Assembly: GCA_017893485.1 (NCBI GenBank)
Contig: CM030358.1
Location: 256,802,477 to 256,866,476, forward strand
Direction of reading: 5' to 3'
Length of the DNA: 64,000 nt
Source of the DNA: Hemerocallis citrina
Lineage: Eukaryota; Streptophyta; Magnoliopsida; Asparagales; Asphodelaceae
Shown here: positions 1 through 12,500 of the stretch, piece by piece
Numbering within the stretch: position 1 is the stretch's first letter
Layout of the letters: the number at the start of each line of letters is the position of its first letter
The notes under the pieces: model-generated
What the model was told of the DNA's origin: nothing
Database searches by the model: none
The model's input: the letters and a program-made list of their open reading frames with translations, nothing else
Program-made: the position numbers and the translations under genes

Positions 1-771
1 AAGCTTTTTATGTGCTTATCAGTAAAAAAAACTATCTATTTAGATATTCTAGGCCTGCTTTTGCACATTTAAAGCTTTAGTTTATAAAAATAATTAATGA
101 AAGCTTCAACCTATTAATGCGAAATTCGGGTTGGGTTGTTGGTATTTCCGAAATCATTATATCCATTTTTGGCTTCCTTTTAACCCTCTTGTGCATCTCA
201 TTTTCCCTCCAAACATCTCAAACCATAAGCAAAACTTAATCAAAGAGTATGCTAGCACTTTTTGTAGAAAGGGGCTTCTATGACGTGCTTGACAATGTTA
301 TTTCCATTTGGTCTATTGAATTTTCAGTTGTAAGCGCATTAAGGTATGTATTTTATTGGTATTTAGGATATGGTATTACTCTTGTTTTATGTTCTTAAAT
401 TGGTTAAAGCTTGGTACATGGATTCCTATTTCGAAGAGTCATTGAAGTGAACTATCAATGGTTTTGCATGAGTCATCATCTTCATCAACTACATGAAACT
501 TATATTGAAAAATCTATTACAAAAATAACAAAGGTATCCATTTGCTTCACAGAATAGAAGAAATATTGAAGAACAATAGAATTGAAATTTGTAATGGAAC
601 AGGAGAAAATAAAAGTTGAAAAATAAAGATTAAAAAATGAGATGAAAACAATTTCAGGTAACAACTCACATAGAATTATAAATTAGTAACTTGAAGCTCT
701 CACTAATTATTTTGATACACTAATACTTCGATGAAAGTACAAGGGCAGACTTGCAATAATTGAAAAGTTAG
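1..771. other. AT-rich intronic sequence without recognisable genes
   Basis: I see no open reading frame of note, no splice-bounded exon and no repeat structure here. By position it should be part of an intron of the minus-strand plastid-protein gene, whose last exon in this window is at 3430-3523. The last five bases are the left copy of the GTTAG target duplication of the following solo LTR. Confidence 0.5.
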
Positions 772-2056
772 TGATGAGGACATCTATTTTGTTTTGTTTT
801 GTTTAGTATTTTATTTCAGTACCATATTTGTTTTTGGCAATTATAGCCATATGTAATCTTTCTTTTATTTTAGAATATTTTGAGATTTGTATCAAGATTT
901 GTTTTGAGCCTATTTATAGGCCTTGAGATTAATAAGAAGGGATGTCATTCTTGATTAAAAATTATTGTGTTGAGTTTTGCTCTTCATCTCTCCTTTGTGT
1001 GATACAATTGAGATCCAACTATTAGGGTTTGTGATAAATCCTAATAAAATTTTAGAGTTTGTGATAAACTCTAAAACTACCCTAAATCCAATACAAATTC
1101 CTAACCCTAATCCCCACATTAATTAAACCCTAATCTCAACCCTCTCTCTCCTTCTTTTTCTTCCTCTCTCCGTGGATTCCCGAACCCACTAACCCATCGC
1201 CCAAATCCCCTCCCGCTTCGTTTTCTCCCTCCGAGCTCCACCAAGACCCTACACCAAACCTCATCAGCCCACCTCCTCTACCCGCCGCCATCTCCAACCT
1301 CTAACCCTCTCGCCCTCATCGCCTCTCTTCTTCGATCCCGACCCAAACCCCTCCGTCATCGTACTGCACCGCCATCGATCTCAACCGCCGCCGCCCGCCA
1401 TCGATCCCGAAACCCACTCGCCCCTCTCTCCCTCAGTCAACCACCCCGAGCCCCTGTCTCCTCCCCGTCGATGGCTCTACCCCTACCCAGCAATGCCAGC
1501 CCTCAAATCCGAAACCCCTCCTTGTCGACAGCCCCTCGTCGACGTTCCTCGCTCGTCGTCTGCCCGCTCCCAATCGACCACCGCCTGCGACTCCACCACC
1601 GTCGCCCACCACCGCCATAACCGCAGCCGTTCCTGCCCCGCAGCGTTGCCCGCTGCCTTGCCCCGCCACTGCAACCACTTGAGTTCTTACACGATTTGCT
1701 TCGAACCTCGGTATACTCATTCCACTTTTCCAATATTTGTGTTATACTGTTTTATCATCTCTATTATATTATTCAATTTAACTGTCGACCACAAATATCG
1801 AGATTGAGTGTTCCACTTACCTAATTAGAGTACGAATCAATATTAAACCTTTTACTTGCTAAGAACGCTTAGGAATTTAATTATTGATTGTTAGAACTGA
1901 ATTATTAATTGGGCTTGTTAAACTTAATTCAATTCTTGAAAATCCATCAAACCGATTAATTGTTTAAAATTCTAACTTTGATCCGCATTACATGTTGGTA
2001 AAATTAATCCTTTAAGATTCTTGAAAATTCTCTATTTAGGATTACATTTTACATCA
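772..2056 (+). mobile_element. Solo LTR of a Ty3/gypsy chromovirus family, plus orientation
   Basis: This 1285-bp sequence starts TGATGAGGACATC and ends TTACATCA. It is flanked by the perfect 5-bp target duplication GTTAG (767-771 and 2057-2061). It is homologous to the LTRs of the complete elements at 9003-13557 and 25824-30625 but has no internal domain, so it is a solo LTR left by LTR-LTR recombination. A TATA-like box (911-918, in a 'gcctatttataggcc' context) marks the U3/R promoter. The downstream part is unusually C-rich and contains many CCCTAA/AACCCTA telobox-like motifs. Short open frames near 1433-1807 lie in this low-complexity part and are not genes. Confidence 0.93.
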
Positions 2057-3039
2057 GTTAGTTTTTGAAAACTTGGAATATTGCAATAATTCACAATTTA
2101 ATGCTAAACTAGCATAACCCAGATTAATAAACAAAAAAGATCTTTTGTAATTGATAACTTGGAATATTGCATAATTAATTCACAAGTTCCCATGGGGCAC
2201 TCGTTAGCATAACCCAGATTAATAAACCAAAAGGATCAATCAAAATTTGAACGAGTCAGGGAGTATGTTATCCTCGACAGCACATCTTAACTGGTATGAA
2301 AGTTTCAAAAAGCGCCAAGCGAGGAAAAAAAACGGTGGGCCCCCGCTTTTGCTTGAGAGGGATTAAGCGTATCTTAAGAAAATATTTTTTAATAAAAAGA
2401 GGAATAGGCCATTTGGAGTCTGTATTTAGTATCTTGTACAAGTTGAGTAGAAACGGTAAGAACCTACTCCAATAACGATTTTATTGAAACCCAAAAATGA
2501 CGGTAAAGCGTTTTTGAGCTGCTTAAGCATGAGTTTTAGCACTTGTGAGTGCTTTTCTCAACAGCTTTTCCATACCACTTACACATAAGCATAACTATTT
2601 TGAGCTTTCTCAAACTATGACTGGTAGTAAAACCCCTAAATAAGTTTCCATTATCGAACACGTCTTAATGTAGTTTTGTTTTAGCCAAACACAGGTCGTG
2701 ATCAAGGAGCTTATTTATTTACATTCTCAGCACCTTTTGTGACGAAGAGTTACCAAAGACAACAAATTATTATCTTCGTTTATTATTTCCACACTGCACC
2801 AAGTTAATTGACACAAAAACATTTTAGAATGATTCAGACTGATTTATAATAATGGGCTAAATAGAAGAAGAAGATTATATATCGACATTAACCATAGAAT
2901 TAAGCTAGACTATATGGTTGAATTGCAGAGATTCAATATTAATAACTACATAATATATTACACAAACAATGAGTAACAACAAAAAAATTTATCATAATAT
3001 GTTAGGGATTGGATGTGTGAATCCCTTTCTCCAATCAAC
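2057..3039. repeat. Intronic stretch with a ~100-bp imperfect tandem duplication
   Basis: The string ACTTGGAATATTGCA followed by a CACAA(G/T)TT region and AGCATAACCCAGATTAATAAA occurs twice (about 2073-2136 and 2157-2227), which makes a roughly 100-bp tandem duplication. The rest (2230-3039) is AT-rich with no supported gene; 2500-2700 has MITE-like AAGC/GCTT-rich sequence but no clear ends. Confidence 0.5.
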
Positions 3040-3360
3040 TTTGAGGGCCACCTCCTCCATCAAATTAACAATTTTTCAAATCCCTAGTAACTGCCTCAAT
3101 CCAAGTTTGTTTGGGTCTACCCCTAGTCCAGCTCTGCCAACTACCATGATATCAATTTTGCTAGCAGTGGCAGTTATTAGTCTTTGTTATATTAATACAA
3201 ACCACCTCAATCGGTGAGGCAACCTCTACTTTCTTCCATAAGCATTCATTTCTTATTCTATTTATTCTATCTTTTAGTATGTTTCCACTCATCCACCTTA
3301 GCATCCTCATTCCAGCTGAATCGTTCTTTGAATATGTTATCATGTCAGGTACCAATTCAT
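3040..3360 (-). mobile_element. 3' fragment of an RTE-clade LINE (reverse transcriptase ORF end)
   Basis: Read on the minus strand, 3355-3161 encodes residues such as MRMLRWMSGN, DRINRIRNEC and KKVEVASPIE. These match the conserved 3' part of the plant RTE-type LINE ORF, which typically has MLRWM-G-T-KDRIRNE---EKVGVAPI. The fragment is short, has lost its 5' part and the catalytic RT core, and carries substitutions and stops, so it is an inactive relic. It sits in the intron just downstream of exon 3 of the host gene, in the same transcriptional direction. Recognition rests on motif memory, not an alignment. Confidence 0.65.
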
Positions 3361-3429
3361 ATTGCTCTTTTTTAACAAATACAAATGAAAGATTGCAGAA
3401 TATATAAAATTAGAAGTAAAAGAAATCAC

Positions 3430-3523
3430 CTGTGGGGCAAAGACATAAGCTAATGTACCAAATACTGCTCCTCCTAAAAGGAAACCAGCAAGAAAGTCAC
3501 CACCTCCTCCGCTGGAGTCTTCG
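3430..3523 (-). CDS. Exon 3 of the plastid-protein gene (membrane span)
   Basis: The exon begins after the acceptor ATTTTCAG and ends at donor CAG|GTGATT (3429-3428). It encodes SEDSSGGGGDFLAGF then LLGGAVFGTLAYVFAPQ, a Gly4 linker followed by a single hydrophobic span. The donor is in phase 0, and no following exon is visible in 1-3429. Confidence 0.8.
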
Positions 3524-6500
3524 CTGAAAATTCAATTTGGAAGGAACACATGTTGAGCAAATAAAATCACATACTTCAAAAATGAGAAATTTGAAATTTT
3601 GATGATATATGCATAAACCGCTTCATTGATGTTCTCCTTTAACAAGACAATCTACATATTGAGCATAGCTGAAAAGAGGATGTTGAGATGGATTAAAGAT
3701 AAGAAATGATTTTATCCATAAGAAAATATAGGTAGCTATCATTCAAAATAAAATACAAGGAAGAAACAGAGATAATTTGGTATGTGCAACGAAGTCAGAT
3801 AACATAGTCGATTAGGAAGACTCGGAAGATTGTATTTAATGGAGCAAAGACAAGACGTATAAACTTAAAAAAATTAAAACTTATCAGGATTGAAGCAGTT
3901 ATTTCTCGTTTCTTGCTTGGAAAGAATCATCTCGTATAAATGATTGAGTGAATATCTTATAGTGGATCAAAACCCTAGGTTAAGGTGAATTTCCATGCTA
4001 TCCCTTCAAGCACAACTTTACTGAAATATTGTCAAGTATCTTTTGCCCTCCTAAATTTTTTCGAGATATAATCTGTTATAAACTATTCATCATCAAACCT
4101 TTCACTCTTTGACCAAATGTTAACAACCAGCTTGCATTCTGTATATACTGTCACCTCTCCATTTTTGGTAATAAATCTCAGGCAAATGAAACTATTCGAA
4201 AATAGGACCTATAGTAAGACCAGAAGCCAACTAATGGACAAAGAACCTACACAGTTTAATATCAAGCAGATGAAAGGCCTTCTAATGTCCCTAACCTTTT
4301 GGAATGTCTAGATGACGAAGAATGGTCATTTAAACTACTTTAGAGTGATGTTCTGATCTCCAAAAAACAAATAAGTTCAAAAGCTAGAATATCTCCTAGA
4401 AATTGATATTAGCTAGAATATCTCCTAGAAATTGATATTTCATGTCTCGACCCAAATCAATCAATATCAAAATTAAGCAGTTATATTAGAGAAATTACAG
4501 AACCACCTTGTTTGCTTCTATTTCAAGCATTTAACTCCCTCCCATCCCCTATAACCCTTACCTCTGTCAACTGGAAAAATGTTAGAATGTTTGCTTTCGC
4601 CCCTTTACATAAATACTTCAATCCCTTCAGTCACTTCTAATAAAGTAATAGGGGAAAAGCCTCCTGACTAGTCAATACAATGCATGAGACAGCTCCAAGC
4701 TGACAGTTTAAGGTTACAGCCCAAAATAACGACAGATCAAAGTAATTATATTGTTTAGGTAAAAGTCTGGAGTGGTTTTCTGTAACTTATCTAACTTCAA
4801 GTAGGCTACTTTTTACATTATTTAGTTGCATTAACTCCAGCCCATATTGCAACAATAGTGCAAATAAAATGTCTACAGAAGTTAATCATCACTCCAGCAC
4901 TTTTGGTCCTTCATATGTTTTACACAAGTAAGCCAAATCATCATCACATTGTGTTAGCTAAGGAGCACAAGCATCCATTAAAGACATAATAGCCAAGTGT
5001 GAACTGTCGTTAAGCATCTTTAAATTGATTTGGGAATTAGAAGATCTCCGTTCCTTCAAAGATTTTTTTTATTAGTTGCAGCATCAAATCCCCTCTTTTT
5101 AGGGTTGCCGTATACTGGTGATACAAACCAAACCTCCACCCATGTCCATGGAACCTAGTTAAGTACCATTTGCATGTTAAAGGTGCAGAATTTGCACTGA
5201 TTGAGATGTTAATTATAAAAGCTCTTAATAAATACTAATCCGTCAACCTTTAGCACAACTTCGATGTTTTTGTCTTGTTGGTAAGGTCTTTGACATGGTA
5301 TGAGAGCAACCTACGTTCAAATCCCATTGGCTACACAATATTAAATGTGGATTGAAAGAAAATAAAAATAAAAATACCGTTGCGTACAATCTCGGCCACA
5401 AAGATGGACCTAAACATGTGGCATTGTAGAATAAAATATTGAAGTAAAGAGAGAAAATATTATTGATATTCTTGAAATACATAATAAGAAACAAAGAGGC
5501 ATTTATATAGGCTAACAAAACTTGGGCATAAAGAAAGCACTCAACCTAATATAATCAAATATGAATATAAATATAAATCAACCTCATACAGAATAAAGAG
5601 CAACTAATATGACAACTCTCACATATTAATTTATTACTAAATATGAAAGATATGGTAAATATTCCAACATTCCCCCTCAAGTTGGAGCGTAGATGAAGTT
5701 GAATCCCAAATTGAACTGAAGAGAAAAGCGAAGAATTGTGACGGAACCGAGATCTAGAACGGGCAAAGAACGCTAAAGGGAATTCCACTATATGAGTCAA
5801 CACTCTCATCAAACTTCATTAAGGAATCGAGTGCGTTGCAGATGAAACTGGATAGCGTTGCAGAGGAAACCAAATAGCGCGAAAGAAATCTAGCGCATTA
5901 CAAATGAAATTGGATGTTGCATAGATAATCTAGTGTGTTGCGGACCAAACCAAAAGTGCATAGAAATATGAATATAGATGAGTTCGGCTATGGAAATCCG
6001 AATATGAAAGAAGATCATATCTGAAAATAGGAATATGTTGGACTGAATCTGAAAATTCAAATCTTGAGGACTGGATCTAGAAATATGCATGCATCTCGAA
6101 GAGATCTGGTATGTAAATCCAAATATGGAGTAGTGGATCTGAAAATTTGAATCTGGGGGAGGGCCGGATCTGAAAATATGCATCTTGACGAGTGTGGCAA
6201 CAAAAGAAGAAGCAGAGAGAACTTTGAAGAGAGATCACTCTCTTCTTGGTACTCAAGAAAGAGAGTGCTTAAGGAAGATCGAAAAGCTATTATACCATGT
6301 TGTAGAATAAAATATTGGAGTAAGGGGATAAAATATTATTGATATTCTTGAAATACATAATGTTAAACAAAGAGGCATTTATATAGGCTTATAAAACTTG
6401 GGTATAAAGAAAGCATTCTAACCTAATATAATCAAATATTGATATAAATATAAATCAACCACATATAGAATATACATCAACTGATATGGAAAATCTCATG

Positions 6501-9500
6501 TATAAATTTATTACTAAATATTAAATTTGGTAAATATTCCAACAGGGGCATATGTTATAATATAAATACCAAACTCTCAACCCTTACAACAACTTCGAAC
6601 TTTTAGTCTATTGGTAGGGTCTTCCACAAAAACAAATTCTAGAAACACACTAAGAAAAAATAAGTCAGGAATCTCCTACTTTGAGAGCATAATAATAATA
6701 AAGGAGGACTTTGATATTGTATTCAGTCTACCTCTTTACATAAAGGTTAATAAGTCGCCTCTAGCTATCTATTATATATCAATAAAGCTGAGTTTTGACT
6801 CTTTTACTTGCGCCATGTAGGTTTTTTTAATTCCATTTCTGGCGCCACGTAGCATTTCCCTGTTAAACACCTGATAAAATTCACATTTATCATCTTCCTT
6901 TTCTTTCGTCACGTGGCAATTTCATGTTAAAACATGATAAAGTATCTCTCATCTTATCTTTATTCACTACAAATTCTTTGTTCTTTATCTCTATCCATTC
7001 CTACAGTAAAATCTTACTCAATTATTTCTATCCATTTCCAATATAGAATCTAGAAACAAATGGTTATACATATTATATCCATAGTCAATTGTATCTGTGA
7101 CTGTTTATAGATATTCCAATTTTCACATCTTATTTTGTTTGGTTGATATGATGTTTGATGTATGAGAAAAATTGACAACATATATTAAAGTTACCAAATT
7201 TGAAGCACTTCAATTGACTCTTAAATGCATGACAAATGAAAGACTCTTCGAACCCTACAACCTAATTCTATCATCTATATTAATTATTTTTACATGAAAC
7301 ATTACTAATAACAAAGTGAAATTAATTACATATTCATTAAAAAAAATTAAAAACTCATGATGCCTCATCTTGTTATATCCTTTAAATTAATACCCATATA
7401 TTTTACATCTCTTCTACATCTAATTAAAAAATCTCGGACATAAATTTTACAAGATATAATATGTATATTCTAAATGCATATTCTCTATGTATGCATGAGC
7501 AACCTATTTTCTTTTCTCTCTTACAAACAAATATTTTTTTAACAATTCTTTTTCAAGTATTATTTTTGAAGAATCGATCATGGAGATTTCTACTAAGATT
7601 TGAAGTTAAAATTAAGCAATAAATTTCTAAAATCTTGAAATATGTTAAGATTATTAACATGAAATACATAATATAATATGTTCAAATAATGAGTTTTATT
7701 ATTTTCTTTAAAATATTTTCTTATATGTTGTTTAACTATTTTGTTTATTTCTTTTCTATGCAATTATTTTACTAACTGAAACAATGGAAAATTTTAATAA
7801 AATAATATAACATGCATCTTTTAGTGCATCGCATGGGCTATATGCTAGTTTGTACAATATGGGAGTAAATAGACCACAAACACTAGACCAAATCAATATC
7901 AGGGTAGAGCGCTTTGTTTTTTTTGAAAAAATTAAAAGGAAGAGAGGCGCCTAGATACTCCTAATTACTTCATAATTACATCTAGATTTGAGTTATCTGC
8001 TGGAGGCTGATCCTAGAGGAATTTTTTGCTCAAATTGCGATTTTTAGACATGCAGGCTCATAAACACAAAGCAAACAACCCCTTAAAAATTAAAACATAC
8101 TAATATGATCAGGCTAGATCTGAAAATAACCCTAAAACAGGCAATCAATGACATATTAAAATGATCCCATGCAAGGCTAGATCTGAAAATAACCCTAAAA
8201 CAGGCAATCAATGACATATTAAAATGATCCCATGCAAAGAATAAGATCGTAGATGCATGATTCATTTCAGGAAAATAATAATAATAATAATGCATGAACA
8301 ATAAAAATCTTATGCCCAATGAATTTAATGAGTGCAAGAGAGAATTACTGTCCCTGTCTTGGAGATGGAGTTGGGAGCTCTACTAGCTTTAATAGAAGAC
8401 ACTGATGATACCGAAATAGGCGAGAGAGGAGTGATCAAGTAGAGTTTGGACTTCAGAGAGTGATTGCAATTTCTTTCGTGCAAATACAGTCAATACTTGT
8501 GTTCACTAATCAATTTTGTGTCTAATATACAGAAAAGAAAAGTATTGGGTCTTTTTTGAAAGTTGAAATTCAATGGTTCTAAAAATAAAGCAGTCTCAAA
8601 CTACGGGCATGAAACCATTTTTTTCCATTTATGGATTGGATTAGGGTTTGATCCAAAGGCTCAGGTGGGTTTTTAAGAAAATGGTTATGATGGAAAGGGC
8701 CCTACCTAACAAATGATAGAGAAAGATGGTAAGTGCCTCTGCTTAAGGGTCTTCTTCAAAAGAAGTTTTAAGTTAAGGAGTCAAATTGTTATGTGTCCAA
8801 TTATAGAACCTAAATAGAAAGCTTCCTTTCCCACCCCTCTTTCTAAAAATTTAAGACCTGAGATGGTGGGCCTATAAGTATAGCTCATATGAAGAATACT
8901 ACATGAGAAGTCCAAGATGGTGTGAAGAATGCATAGAAGAGGAAAACGAACAAAGAGGCAGGAGCCTAAAGAATGTCATAATTGAAGGGCTGAATGGAAG
9001 TCTGATGACGACATCGGTTCTCTAGTGTTTTGTTTTGAGATTTAGCCATATATAGTTTGTTTGAGAGATTTGTTTAAGATCTGTTTGAGAGATTTATTTT
9101 AGATTTGTTTGATATTTGTTTTGAGCCTATGTATAGGCCTTGAGAACAAAGAGAAGGTATGTTATTATTGATTAAAAAAAATTATTGTGTGTTGAGTTAT
9201 TGCTCGTCATTCTCCTCTTGTGTGTGTGAAACCATAAGAGAACATTAGGGTTTGTGAGAAATTCTAAGAAAGTATTAGGCTTTGTGAGAAATCCTAAGCT
9301 ACACCCCCAAATCTCAAAATTACTTATCTAACCCTAACCCTAAATCGTCATCCCCTTCACAGCCGCCAACTACCCCTCTTTTCTTCTTCTCCTTCTTTTG
9401 ATCCTGTGAACCCATTTCCTCTTCACCCCGAAGCACCCCAAGCCCTCACTACCGCTCACCATCCCCGACAACAACCTTCCTCACCATCACCGACCACAAC

Positions 9501-12500
9501 TTCCCCCACCATCCCCAACCGTCATCTCCATCTCCCGAACCCCCATCATCACCAAATACCCTGATCCCTTGCCGCCTTCCTCTCCTACCCGACGCCACAA
9601 CCCCACCACCACCGACCACTGTGTCGCCTGCCCTCACCCAACATCGACGACGCCAGCCCCGAGCACCACCCTCCTGGCTTCAGCGCCACAACCTACCACC
9701 GTCGCCGCCAGCGACTCCCCCTGTCGTCCCCGAGCGCCATCACCAACGGTTGTTATCTTGACATCGCCATCTCGCGGCATCCCGACTGTTCAACAGGCCC
9801 ACTCCAAGCCGTCGGCCACCTCCTCTCCATTGCGATCCTTTCTTCTAACCCGGTAACTTCTCTCCATTTCTCAATTATTTGTGATACTGCCTGTTATTTC
9901 TAGAATATTATCTGAATTATCTGTCATCCACAAATATTGGGTGTGTGTTTCTACTTGTTAATTAAAGTACGAATCTTTATTGAATATGTTACTTGCTAAG
10001 AACATGTAAGTATAATTGTTGATTATTGGGCTTGAATCTTTAATTGGGACTGTTCATTTATTCAATATCTTGAAAATCCATCATAACAATCACTAGTTTT
10101 ACTCTCTAACTTAATTTGCACTACAAGTTGGTAAACTTAATCTTTTAATATTCTTGGAAATTCTCTACTTAGGGTTAAGGTTACATCCTTTTGGTTTCAG
10201 AGCGAAGACTTTTAAAACCCTAGTTTTTGCATCATTTAGTCATAATTTTTGCATTCATTTAGAAATTATTTGCATTCAGCATTTTTAGTTCATTTTAAAA
10301 AATATATATTTTAGGTGCATTTAGGTCACGTTTCCCCAAATTTTAGCAAGCACACGACCCCTAGTTTTCCTTCTTGGGTGAATGCGTCTTCGCAACACCA
10401 TCACAAATCCCGAAGAGCCTTTCTTGTCCCTCCCAAACCACTCAATCAAAAATTCAAGAATTCAGCAAGCCCCTTTTTCGAACTGAAATGGACAACTCTG
10501 ACATTTTCACTACCCTTGCTGTCATTCAAGCAACTCTTGTCAATATCAATCAGAGGCTTGAGTAAGTGAAATTGAATCAAAATGTTGTTCCTAAGCCTCA
10601 TCCCAATTGACAGATTCCTCAAGGGAATGATCGTGAAGATCGACGTCAATATCGTGACCCTGACGAACAATACAAGAAGTGCGTCAAGACTGGCGTTCCC
10701 CACTTTGAAGGCCTTATGGAACCCCATGCTTATCTCGATTGGATCCGTGCCATGGACCACTACTTCGTGTGGTTTGACATGAGTGAGGCCCTAAAGATCA
10801 AATTTGTCACGATGAAATTAACTGGAAAAGCTCAACAACACCAGACCAATCTTGAACATGCCCGCAGAGGCCGAGGCTAGCACCCATAGCCATTTGGGAG
10901 GCCATGAAAGAGAAGCTCACCGAGAGATATGTTCTATTATCATTCCACACCTGATTGCTAGATTCATGAAACCAACTCTATCAAGGAAACAAATTCACCT
11001 AAGAATATGTGGATATGTTTGACGACTTCCTCATTTGGTGCAATGCTTTAGGTAAAGAGAACGAAGCACAAGCTCTCTCTAGGTTCAGAGCTGGACTACA
11101 ATCCGATCTTAGGAACGAGTTAATTCATAAAAATGTGGACTCCTTGGCAGTAGCTTATGTCATTGTCCTCGATATGAATTTCCTTAAAGCAAGTTACCCT
11201 TACAAATCCAGCAATTCGAGAGATCATTCCTCTAGAATGACCTCTACTAAACCCTCTTGGCCTGAGCTCTCCTCTTCTCAGTACCCCAACAAATCTTACC
11301 CAAGCCAGCCTACTTCAAATTTCTATCCACTTAGAAATGACAACACGGATAAGAACACTGAAAAAGACTACTCTAAGATTCATCCTCTCACTAAGTGTTA
11401 CAAATGCAAGGGATACAGCCATGTTGCTGACAACTGTCTCAACCCGGGAATCAACATTGTAGAAGGTACTGTTGTCATTGCTGATGAGGCCGACAATGAA
11501 TTTTCCTATGAACCTAATGTAAGTGATGACTTCGACGAAGAAGAGGATGACCAGTATCTCAACTGTATTCGGTCAAGCTAATCACCCCCATTGAATGTAG
11601 TTAGATGTGCTTTATCCCAACCAAACGAAGAAGATGATTGGAAGTGCACTGATATTTTACAACATGAAAATTGTGCATGGTTATCGTTCTAGGCAACCCA
11701 TAAATTTTGTCCCCGTGTTAGAACACCAGTCTCAGAGTCTGCATCCACATTTGCATCCCACATTCATGATTTGCATAGAGAAATTTCCAAAATAATGAGA
11801 ATAATTTTAACTACAAGTTAAAAGCAGATACTAAAAGAAAATTTAAAACTGTCGATGTTGGTGACAAAGTGATGGTTCGGATTCGTCCGAAATAGTTTTC
11901 AGCCAGATCCATTAAGAAATTGAATGCACGTGCTGCAGGCCCATTTAAAATTCTACATAAAATCAATGATAATGCATATGTCGTTGACCTTCCTGAAGGT
12001 TTTAACATAAGTACGACTTTCAATATTGAGGATCTAGTACCCTATGAAGGCACAAAATTTAACCCTAGAAATCATCTTATGGACGAGCCTACCCTGCATC
12101 CTACTGATGAGATTTCTATATTTTTCCCTCTACCTAATACTAGTTACCCACCGACAGAAAAATTGGATAATATTTTAGATGATCAGGTAATTTCTACAAG
12201 AGATGGTGGTATTCATAGGTATTTGGTGAGATGGAAGAACAAGCCGAAGTAGGAGGATACTTGGATTGACCGTGAAGAGCTCCAGCACTTGGATCCAGAC
12301 CTTTTACAGCACTATGATATATGATCACTGGTTTTGACTCGACTGGATCGAGCTCTCTCCCACCTGGAGAGAATGATAAGGACATCGGTTCTGTTTTGTT
12401 TTGTTTTGAGATTTAGTCATATGTAGTTTCTTGAAAGATTTGTTTAAGATTTGTTTGAGAGATTTGTTTTAGATTTATTGGAGATTTATTTTGAATTTTT

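Larger units (their letters stand above)
5425..6544 (-). mobile_element. TRIM-like miniature LTR retrotransposon
   Basis: Two direct repeats of about 245 bp (5425-5669 and 6301-6544) start TGTAGAATAAAATATTG and end ATTCCAACA (plus-strand reading). The internal region is only about 630 bp. The minus strand is sense: the polypurine tract CTTGAGGGGGAA lies next to the left LTR (5670-5682), and a primer-binding-site-like ATGGTATAATAGC (initiator Met-tRNA type) lies next to the right LTR (6287-6299). GGCAT occurs at 5420-5424 and again two bases beyond the right LTR, an imperfect target duplication. There is no coding capacity. The interior carries degenerate short tandem repeats built on GGATCTGAAAAT and on GCGTTGCAGATGAAA-like units. 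It sits in intron 2 of the host gene. Confidence 0.85.

Noticed and set aside
8340..8440. Transit-peptide-like minus-strand segment (PLSPISVSSVSSIKASRAP) as an alternative first exon
   Set aside because: No in-frame ATG, a stop shortly upstream and no consensus donor; it does not fit the phases of the identified exons.
9326..9346. Interstitial telomere (CCCTAA repeats, also 12700 and 1090-1130)
   Set aside because: Only two or three units in a family-wide LTR leader, so they are telobox-like motifs rather than a telomere relic.
9569..9856. Proline/serine-rich open frames in C-rich stretches (also 1493-1807, 12777-13274, 38633-39022)
   Set aside because: They arise from the C-rich leader of LTRs, overlap on both strands and show no conserved domain.
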